Origin: Gammaproteobacteria bacterium
GTDB lineage: Bacteria; Pseudomonadota; Gammaproteobacteria; Steroidobacterales; BM003
Length of the DNA stretch: 6,842 nucleotides
Assembly: GCA_026193125.1 (NCBI GenBank)
Contig: JAPHSC010000367.1
Coordinates: 1-6,842, forward strand
Direction of reading: 5' to 3'
Positions 1-5,500 of the stretch are shown in pieces. Every line of letters begins with the position of its first letter. Position 1 is the stretch's first letter. Made by a program: the position numbers and the translations under genes. Below the pieces are notes generated by a model. It was not told the origin of the DNA, searched no databases, and was given only the letters and a program-made list of their open reading frames with translations.

Positions 1-204
1 CAGACCGGCGAAGTCATTCCCGTTGTCATAGAGTCTTTGCCGGCGCTAAGCTACACGGTACGGGGACAGGATGTTCCTGCCCAGGGATATCGTATGCGTG
101 GCAAGGACCTGGATATGGAAATCTGGTATTCCATCGACCGCCAATGGTTGGGCCTGGTGTCCAGCATCAAGGGCGGCCGCACATTACGCTACGAGTTGAT
201 TTAA
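1..204 (+). CDS. DUF6134 family protein, C-terminal part (5' end outside window)
   Basis: The first frame is open from base 1 to a TAA at 202-204 and gives the last 67 residues of a protein whose start lies outside the window. The tail contains YRMRGKDLDMEIWYSIDRQW followed by a glycine-rich turn and the ending TLRYELI. This resembles the C-terminal repeat of beta-strands in DUF6134 proteins, which typically read 'GDLEMDLWYD..GRWV...STIRYEL'. These proteins are usually small, secreted and of unknown function. The gene stops 3 nt before the lipocalin ATG, so the two are probably co-transcribed and may be translationally coupled. The family call is by recognition of the tail only. A related beta-rich DUF family (for example DUF3108) is the main alternative. 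Confidence 0.68.
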   Translation, partial: QTGEVIPVVIESLPALSYTVRGQDVPAQGYRMRGKDLDMEIWYSIDRQWLGLVSSIKGGRTLRYELI

Positions 205-207
205 ATC

Positions 208-753
208 ATGTCCAATACACACAAATCCAAATTGCCTGCCCGTATCGTGCCACTGTTGGCAAGCCTCGCCCTGGGCGCCTGCGCCGGCGGCCAGCCACCC
301 CTGGCCACCGTTGACCATGTCGACCTTGAGCGCTTCATGGGGGACTGGTACGTCATCGCGAATATCCCGACTTTCATCGAGAAGGGCGCGCATAACGCAG
401 TGGAAAGCTACGAGCTCAATCCCGATGGCAGCATCGCCACGACCTTTGTGTTTCGCCAGGATGGTTTCGACGGCGAAGAAAAAGTTCACCGCCCGGTGGG
501 GTTTGTCACCGATACGGAGACTAACGCAGTATGGGGTATGCGGTTTATCTGGCCGATCAAGGCAGACTACCGGATCGTTTATCTGACCGAGGACTACTCG
601 CAGACCATCATTGCCCGCAACAAGCGTGACTACGTATGGATCATGGCCCGCACACCAAGCATCAGCACTGCAGACTACGACAAGATGACCGGCCTGGTAG
701 AGGACATGGGATACGACATCAGCAAAGTGCAAAAGGTGCCACAACAGTGGTAA
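208..753 (+). CDS. blc: Blc-like outer-membrane lipocalin lipoprotein
   Basis: A 181-residue bacterial lipocalin close in length to E. coli Blc (177). The N-terminus is a lipoprotein signal: basic residues at K6, K8 and R12, a hydrophobic stretch at 13-23, and lipobox L-G-A-C with the lipidated cysteine at C25. Residue +2 is Ala, not Asp, so Lol sorting to the outer membrane is expected. The lipocalin signature GDWY lies at 45-48 within RFMGDWYVIANIP. The second conserved block is at 140-150 (RDYVWIMARTP), preceded by WPIKADYRIVYL (115-126), all matching Blc order. The family folds as an eight-stranded barrel and binds fatty acids or lysophospholipids. Its place in front of acyl-chain-modifying genes fits lipid handling or repair, but the true ligand is unknown. 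The Shine-Dalgarno is weak; the ATG lies just 3 nt after the upstream stop, which suggests translational coupling. Confidence 0.93.
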   Translation: MSNTHKSKLPARIVPLLASLALGACAGGQPPLATVDHVDLERFMGDWYVIANIPTFIEKGAHNAVESYELNPDGSIATTFVFRQDGFDGEEKVHRPVGFVTDTETNAVWGMRFIWPIKADYRIVYLTEDYSQTIIARNKRDYVWIMARTPSISTADYDKMTGLVEDMGYDISKVQKVPQQW

Positions 754-774
754 TCCGCGATCGCAACTGGCTAT

Positions 775-789
775 ACCGGATCAGCCGGT
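775..789 (+). promoter_or_regulatory. Small hairpin overlapping the GTG start of the flavoprotein gene
   Basis: ACCGG (775-779), loop ATCAG (780-784) and CCGGT (785-789) form a perfect 5-bp stem. It contains the first two bases of the GTG initiation codon (788-790) and most of the GGAT that could serve as Shine-Dalgarno (778-781). If it forms in the mRNA it would mask initiation. The pairing is seen directly; any regulatory role is inference, and a 5-bp GC stem can arise by chance in GC-rich DNA. Confidence 0.3.
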
Positions 790-2041
790 GAAAATCGCAA
801 TCATTGGCACGGGCATCGCAGGCAACGTGCTCGCCCACCGTTTGCATCCACAGCACGAGATCACGGTGTTCGAGGCCAACGCGTATGTCGGCGGTCACTC
901 GAACACCGTAGAGATGGAAACCGCAGACGGACCGGTGCACCTGGACACCGGCTTCATGGTGTTCAACGACCGCACCTATCCAAACTTCCAGGGCCTGATG
1001 GACCAACTGAATATCGCCTACCGACCCAGCGAGATGAGCTTCAGCGTCCAGTGCCAGCAGTCAGGGCTTGAATACAACGGTTCCAGCCTCAATGGTCTCT
1101 TCGCCCAGCGCAGCAACCTGTTGCGGCCAGCTTTCTACCGCATGATTCGCGATATATTGCGCTTCAACCGGGAAGCCATGGAATTCCTTGACCAGGACGG
1201 AAGCGACGAATCACTGGCGGATTTTCTTGCCCGCGGTCGCTACGGCTCCCTGTTCGTCCAGCAGTACCTGATTCCCATGGGCGCCGCCATCTGGTCTGCC
1301 GAACCGGACATGATGGAACGTATGCCCGCCCGGTTTTTCATTCGCTTCTTCCATAACCACGGTCTGCTCAGCCTTGAGAACAGGCCGCAGTGGAAGGTGA
1401 TCGAGGGCGGCTCCCAGGCCTACGTGACCAGGCTGGTAGCAGCTCATCGGCATCGCATTCGACTGTCCAGTCCGGTAGAAACAGTGATCCGGCAACCGGA
1501 GCAAGTGCTGATAAAGACAGCAGGCACCGAAGCCGAGGCTTTCGATCGCGTATTCATCGCCTGTCACAGTGACCAGGCGCTGGGCATGCTGGATGTGCCC
1601 ACGGAGTTGGAGCGCCAGGTGCTGGGCGCCATCCCCTATCAAAGTAACGAGGTCATCCTGCACGGGGACGCTTCCATGATGCCGGGCCGACGCGCCGCCT
1701 GGGCTTCGTGGAACTACCACATACCCGCGGGCACACATGGCCGCGCCTCCCTGACCTACCACCTGAATCGGCTGCACAGCCTGCCCGGCAAGCAGCAGTT
1801 TTTCGTGACCCTGAACAGCGGCCATCGCATTCGGCCGGAGACCATTATTCAGAAGTACGATTACTCTCACCCGGTATTCACACGCGACAGCGTCGAAGCC
1901 CAGGCTCGCCAGGATGAACTCAATGGCCTGAACCGCACTTACTACTGCGGTGCGTACTGGCGTAACGGTTTCCACGAAGACGGTGTAGTCAGCGCACTGG
2001 CCGCACTGGAGAGCTTTGAGCGGGAGCTGCAGCGTGCATAG
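788..2041 (+). CDS. FAD-dependent amine-oxidase-fold oxidoreductase (COG2907 type)
   Basis: A 417-residue predicted cytosolic flavoprotein. The start is GTG at 788, chosen because the Rossmann dinucleotide-binding loop follows at once (KIAIIGTGIAG; G7, G9, G12), with the acidic ribose-binding residue E29 at the end of strand 2 (VFEA). The second FAD contact GGHSN is at 35-39, then the family blocks LDTGFMVFNDRTYPNF (52-67), a central substrate-domain region, ASWNYH (306-311), and the C-terminal FAD loop CGAYWRNGFHEDGV (387-400). This is the 'predicted NAD/FAD-binding protein' family that accompanies DUF1365 and CFA-synthase-like genes. Its reaction is not firmly established; oxidation or reduction of an acyl chain at or near the double bond is a reasonable guess. 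In plant cyclopropane synthases a homologous domain is fused to the N-terminus of the methyltransferase. A 34-nt gap separates it from the lipocalin. Its end overlaps DUF1365 by 8 nt. Confidence 0.9.
   Translation: MKIAIIGTGIAGNVLAHRLHPQHEITVFEANAYVGGHSNTVEMETADGPVHLDTGFMVFNDRTYPNFQGLMDQLNIAYRPSEMSFSVQCQQSGLEYNGSSLNGLFAQRSNLLRPAFYRMIRDILRFNREAMEFLDQDGSDESLADFLARGRYGSLFVQQYLIPMGAAIWSAEPDMMERMPARFFIRFFHNHGLLSLENRPQWKVIEGGSQAYVTRLVAAHRHRIRLSSPVETVIRQPEQVLIKTAGTEAEAFDRVFIACHSDQALGMLDVPTELERQVLGAIPYQSNEVILHGDASMMPGRRAAWASWNYHIPAGTHGRASLTYHLNRLHSLPGKQQFFVTLNSGHRIRPETIIQKYDYSHPVFTRDSVEAQARQDELNGLNRTYYCGAYWRNGFHEDGVVSALAALESFERELQRA
2022..2026 (+). promoter_or_regulatory. Shine-Dalgarno deciding the DUF1365 start
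   Basis: GGGAG lies 7 nt upstream of the GTG at 2034. It supports that GTG over the in-frame TTG at 2016, which would leave the site inside the coding region. The site sits within the last codons of the flavoprotein gene, so ribosomes ending there could re-initiate on DUF1365. Confidence 0.7.
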
Positions 2042-2807
2042 TTGCATCTACAGCGGGCAGGTCAGCCATGGTCGTAAAAAGCCGGTGAAGCATGCCTTCG
2101 TTTACCAGGTCTACATGATGTACCTGGACCTGGACGAACTGGACCAGGTGTTCAAGGGTCGTTGGCTGTGGTCAACCAGCCGCCCGGCCCTGGCACGTTT
2201 TAATCGCAGGAATTACCTGGGTAACAAGGATGAGCCACTGGAGAAATCGGTGCGCGACCTGGTGCGGCAACGCACTGGCACGCGACCCTCGGGGCCGATA
2301 CGCTTGTTGACCAACCTGAGCTATTTCGGTTTCTGTATCAACCCGATCAGCCTGTACTACTGCTATAACAGCGCGGGCACGCAGGTGGAAACCGTGGTAG
2401 CCGATGTCACTAACACTCCCTGGGGCGAACACCATTGCTATGTGCTGTACCCGGATATGAATAGCGGAGATGAGCAGGTTCGGCGGTTCGCTACGCCCAA
2501 AGCCCTGCATGTCTCTCCATTCATGGACATGAACGTTGTGTATGACTGGCTGGTGACCGAGCCGGGTGACGAGTTGCGTGTAGGCATCAGCAACAGGACA
2601 CGAGACGAATCGTTTTTCGGCGCCACCCTGCGGCTACACCGGCAAGAGATCACCGGCAGAACGCTGGCAGGCGTGCTGGCCAGTTACCCTCCCATGACGC
2701 TCAAGGTGGCCGCCGGTATCTACTGGCAGGCGCTGAAGCTATGGCTCAAGGGTGTTCCCTTTGTTACCCATCCTGAAAAACAAACCTCCCCCGAGGCAAG
2801 ACCATGA
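2034..2807 (+). CDS. DUF1365 family protein
   Basis: Start GTG at 2034 gives 257 residues beginning MHSCIYSGQVSHGRKKPVKHAF, matching the usual family N-terminus (MHS.ly.G.v.H.R..P..H.F). An in-frame TTG at 2016 would add six residues but has no ribosome site. Family blocks are YMMYLDLDEL (27-36), TSRPALARFNRRNYLG (48-63), GPIRLLTNLSYFGFCINPISLYYCY (87-111, with N103, P104 and YYC at 108-110), VTNTPWGEHHCYVL (125-138) and KALHVSPFMDMN (156-167). The family (PF07103, COG3496) has no experimentally settled reaction that I know of. It is a constant companion of COG2907 flavoproteins and CFA-like methyltransferases, so it probably serves the same lipid pathway. There is no signal peptide. Residues near 222-246 (LKVAAGIYWQALKLWLKGVPF) are amphipathic and could sit on the membrane. 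It overlaps the gene before by 8 nt and the next by 4 nt (ATGA). Confidence 0.92.
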   Translation: MHSCIYSGQVSHGRKKPVKHAFVYQVYMMYLDLDELDQVFKGRWLWSTSRPALARFNRRNYLGNKDEPLEKSVRDLVRQRTGTRPSGPIRLLTNLSYFGFCINPISLYYCYNSAGTQVETVVADVTNTPWGEHHCYVLYPDMNSGDEQVRRFATPKALHVSPFMDMNVVYDWLVTEPGDELRVGISNRTRDESFFGATLRLHRQEITGRTLAGVLASYPPMTLKVAAGIYWQALKLWLKGVPFVTHPEKQTSPEARP

Positions 2808-4096
2808 GCGAATACGAATCACCAATGGATGTCGAAGACTTTCATCCCACGCCCTATAACATGCGTGGCACCGAGAGACTGGCGAGAAAACTGGTGCTGG
2901 GGCGACTGGCCCACCTGAGATGCGGCCGTCTGAAAATATATGACGGTTATGGCTACCAGGGCTTTGTGGGTAACGAGAGAGAAAGCGAACTAAGCGCTAC
3001 TATTCGAGTGACTGACGGCCGCTTCTATACCAGCCTGGCATTGGGCGGTGCAGTAGGCGCGGCCGAAGCTTACATGCTCGGCTATTGGCACTGCGACGAC
3101 TTGACCGGACTGATACGCCTGCTGGTGGTGAACCGGAATGTGCTGGAGAACCTGGGCGGCGGCCTGGCCCGCCTGGCAAATCCCCTGCGCAAGGCGCTGC
3201 ACTGGATTAACCGGAACACCAAGTCTGGGGCACGCCGCAATATCTCGGCGCACTACGACCTGGGCAATGAATTCTTCAGCCTGTGGCTGGATGACGCCAT
3301 GATGTATTCTGCGGCGGTGTTCGACCGGCCTGACATGAGTCTGGAAGAAGCGTCGGCGGCCAAGCTGGACCGTATCTGTCAGAAACTTGAATTGAGTGCT
3401 GACGACCACGTGCTGGAAATCGGCACCGGCTGGGGCGGCTTCGCCATCCATGCAGCCACGCATTATGGCTGCCGGGTCACGACCACCACGATTTCCCGGG
3501 AGCAGTATGACTTCGCCCGGGCCAGGGTCACCCAGGCCGGTCTGGATGATCGCATCACCCTGCTACTCAAGGATTATCGGGAACTGGAAGGTGAGTTCGA
3601 CAAGGTCGTCTCTATCGAAATGATCGAGGCCGTCGGTCATGCCTACCTGGATACCTATTTTTCCTGCTGCTCCCAGCGGCTCAAGCCGGGCGGCATGATG
3701 GCCTTGCAAGCCATCACCATCCCGGAGCAGCGCTACGAGGCGGCCCTGAAGTCGGTCGACTTCATACAGCGTTATATCTTTCCCGGCGGCTTCCTGCCAT
3801 CGGTCACCGCCATGCTGCAATCCGTCGGCGCGCGTACCGATATGCGTCTGTACCATCTTGAAGACATAGGCGAACACTACGCCACCACTCTTCGGCACTG
3901 GCGCGAGCGTTTTCACAAGAAGCTTGCCGATATTCGCGGCATGGGCTATTCGGAGCAATTCCTGCGCATGTGGGAATATTACTATTGCTACTGCGAAGGT
4001 GCGTTCATGGAGCGGGCCATCGGCAATGTCCAGATGCTGCTGGTGAAGCCTGAATCCCGTCGCACACCCGTCGTGCCAAGACTTACTGCCGAATGA
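2804..4096 (+). CDS. cfa: Cyclopropane-fatty-acyl-phospholipid synthase-like SAM methyltransferase
   Basis: A 430-residue class I SAM methyltransferase of the CFA/CMAS family (E. coli Cfa has 382). It has an N-terminal domain (about 1-140) including AAEAYMLGYWHCDDL (86-100), the HYDLGNEFF block (150-158), and the SAM motif VLEIGTGWGGFA (203-214). Then come EMIEAVGH (272-279), LQAITI (301-306), YIFPGGFLPS (324-333) and IGEHYATTLRHW (355-366). The family transfers a methylene from SAM across the double bond of phospholipid acyl chains at the inner membrane face. Aligned by eye to E. coli Cfa, bicarbonate-site residues E239, I268 and Y317 are kept (E275, I304, Y359), but C139 is A170 and H266 is Q302. 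The EMIEAVGH/LQ-I signature recalls the FAD-fused plant synthases, so the changes may mark a subfamily and not loss of activity. Product could be cyclopropane or a methylated/methylene chain. The start has GAGG at 2793-2796, 7 nt upstream of the ATG, and overlaps DUF1365 by 4 nt. Confidence 0.9.
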   Translation: MSEYESPMDVEDFHPTPYNMRGTERLARKLVLGRLAHLRCGRLKIYDGYGYQGFVGNERESELSATIRVTDGRFYTSLALGGAVGAAEAYMLGYWHCDDLTGLIRLLVVNRNVLENLGGGLARLANPLRKALHWINRNTKSGARRNISAHYDLGNEFFSLWLDDAMMYSAAVFDRPDMSLEEASAAKLDRICQKLELSADDHVLEIGTGWGGFAIHAATHYGCRVTTTTISREQYDFARARVTQAGLDDRITLLLKDYRELEGEFDKVVSIEMIEAVGHAYLDTYFSCCSQRLKPGGMMALQAITIPEQRYEAALKSVDFIQRYIFPGGFLPSVTAMLQSVGARTDMRLYHLEDIGEHYATTLRHWRERFHKKLADIRGMGYSEQFLRMWEYYYCYCEGAFMERAIGNVQMLLVKPESRRTPVVPRLTAE

Positions 4097-5336
4097 TCTT
4101 TTTGACCAGCGGTTTTACGGTCAGACCCTGGACGATGATTGAGAACAGTACGACACCGTAGGTGACGCTCAGGATGACGGCCTTGTATGGGGTCTCGGGC
4201 AGAGACAGGGCCAGCGCCACTGCAATTCCGCCCCGCAGACCACCCCAGATCAATACAGGTACCGCGCCCCGGGTAAAGGTCTTCCAGTGCGACAGGACAG
4301 TGACCGGAATGACGACGCTCAGCGTGCGTGCCAGGAGTGTCACCGGGATGGCCAGCAAGCCAATCCACAAATGGTCACCACCCGCAGCAACCACCAGGAC
4401 TTCCAGACCGATCAGCAGGAACAGGACCGAATTGAGAATCTCGTCAATCAGGGTCCAGAAGGTCAGCACGTAGTCGCGGGTTTGCTCACTCATGGCGAAC
4501 TTCACACCGCGATTGCCGATGAACAGTCCGGCGACCACCATGGCGATCGGTCCGCTCATATGCAGCGACAGGGCCAGCGCGTAGGCAACCATGACCAGCG
4601 CCAGCGTGATGAGAACTTCCAGGCTGGGCTCGTTGATACCGTACATGGCGCGGTAGCCGATGTACCCGGCGAGCATACCCAGCAACGCGCCGCCGGCCAC
4701 CTCGGTAAGCAGCAATTTGGCTACGCCCGCCACACCCAGGGCAGCGCCATGTTCACCGCCGGCAAGCGCAATCGCCAGCACCACCGTGAACACCACTACG
4801 CCGACTCCGTCATTAAACAAGGATTCGCCGGACATTTTTGCCTGCAGGGAGGCAGGAACCTTCACCGTCTTGAACAGACCGAGAACAGCAACCGGATCGG
4901 TGGGACTGATCAGCGCGCCGAACACCATGGCCCAGATAAAGGGCATCGCTATCCCCAGGCTGCCCAGCAAGAACCACATCAGTACGCCGACCACAAAGGT
5001 GGAAATCAAGGTACCCAGGACGGCCATCACGCCGATCGTCAGGCGCTGGGAGGTAAAGGCGGAAACATCGGCATGCAGGGCGCCCGCAAATAACAGAAAG
5101 CTCAGCATGCCGTGCATCAGGGTGTCATTGAAATCGATCTGCCGCAGTACGCCGGTAACTTGCCGGGCAATGTGGAGGTGCGGATCGAGCAGGTCGATCC
5201 CGATAATCGACAGCGAAGCAGCCAGTGCGATCACCACCAGCCCGATCGTATGCGGCAGGTGCAAAAGACGATGATTGATATAGCCGAACAGGGCGGAAAG
5301 CCCCACCAGGATCGCACTGATAGTGAATATGCTCAT
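4083..5336 (-). CDS. CPA1-family Na+(K+)/H+ antiporter (NhaP-like)
   Basis: A 417-residue polytopic inner-membrane protein with about 12-13 hydrophobic segments and almost no long soluble tail. Family marks are SPTDPVAVLGLFK (144-156; TDP at 146-148), the ion-site motif GESLFNDGVG (170-179; E171, S172, N175, D176, equivalent to the E-S-x-x-N-D of NhaP structures), LFLLIGLE (305-312), WGGLRGGIAVALALSLP (364-380; R368) and VQGLTVKPL (402-410). The ND pair places it in the electroneutral CPA1 group, exchanging Na+ or K+ for H+ in pH and salt homeostasis. The sequence alone does not decide Na+ versus K+. There is no C-terminal TrkA-C or CBS domain. The start ATG at 5334-5336 has GGAG (minus strand, 5342-5345) 5 nt upstream. 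Its last 14 nt overlap the end of the convergent CFA-like gene. It is co-directional with the desaturase but 164 nt away, so it may have its own promoter. Confidence 0.94.
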   Translation of the reverse strand: MSIFTISAILVGLSALFGYINHRLLHLPHTIGLVVIALAASLSIIGIDLLDPHLHIARQVTGVLRQIDFNDTLMHGMLSFLLFAGALHADVSAFTSQRLTIGVMAVLGTLISTFVVGVLMWFLLGSLGIAMPFIWAMVFGALISPTDPVAVLGLFKTVKVPASLQAKMSGESLFNDGVGVVVFTVVLAIALAGGEHGAALGVAGVAKLLLTEVAGGALLGMLAGYIGYRAMYGINEPSLEVLITLALVMVAYALALSLHMSGPIAMVVAGLFIGNRGVKFAMSEQTRDYVLTFWTLIDEILNSVLFLLIGLEVLVVAAGGDHLWIGLLAIPVTLLARTLSVVIPVTVLSHWKTFTRGAVPVLIWGGLRGGIAVALALSLPETPYKAVILSVTYGVVLFSIIVQGLTVKPLVKKIIRQ

Positions 5337-5461
5337 TCCTGCTCCATCTCTGCCCTGGTCAAGCGCTGTTTCGCCTACCGGCGATCCTACCTGAATCCAG
5401 CTTGCATATCCCCGGGGTCACCTGGGGGAGAGAGTGTGAGAACAGGCGGGCCCGGCGCGTA

Positions 5462-5495
5462 CCGCCCGACAGTGCTGTCGTTTCCGTCCGGGCGG
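5462..5495. repeat. Inverted repeat just downstream of the desaturase stop, with a nested hairpin
   Basis: CCGCCCG (5462-5468) pairs perfectly with CGGGCGG (5489-5495). Inside and partly overlapping it, CGACAG-TG-CTGTCG (5467-5480) is a second, mutually exclusive perfect hairpin. The element begins 5 nt past the desaturase stop codon (minus strand), a typical place for a terminator. However, no run of T follows it on the minus strand; the sequence continues GC-rich. It may be a Rho-independent-like stem without a U tract, an mRNA 3'-end stabiliser, or chance. The rest of the gap to the antiporter (5337-5461) holds an 8-bp palindrome CCCCGGGG (5410-5417) and no gene or convincing promoter that I can see. 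Confidence 0.35.
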
Positions 5496-5500
5496 CTGTC

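Noticed and set aside
184..744. Minus-strand 186-codon open frame opposite the lipocalin
   Set aside because: It is the antisense shadow of a clear lipoprotein gene; its translation has no family motif and no ribosome site.
757..764. GCGATCGC palindrome as a HIP1 element or operator
   Set aside because: HIP1 is a feature of cyanobacterial genomes; a single 8-bp palindrome in GC-rich DNA is not evidence of function.
2016..2033. TTG at 2016 as DUF1365 start
   Set aside because: The GTG at 2034 has GGGAG 7 nt upstream and gives the family-typical MHS N-terminus.
1211..2047. Minus-strand 278-codon open frame opposite the flavoprotein gene
   Set aside because: Long because of GC-rich codon bias on the other strand; the plus-strand protein has complete FAD motifs and the antisense product resembles nothing.
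4105..4124. TGACC...GGTCA inverted repeat just after the CFA-like stop as a terminator
   Set aside because: Only 5 bp with a long loop, T-rich bases come before and not after it on the plus strand, and it encodes conserved C-terminal residues of the antiporter.
4287..5093. Plus-strand 268-codon frame rich in Gln, His and Asp
   Set aside because: Composition is that expected from reading a membrane protein gene backwards; the antiporter on the minus strand has all CPA1 motifs.
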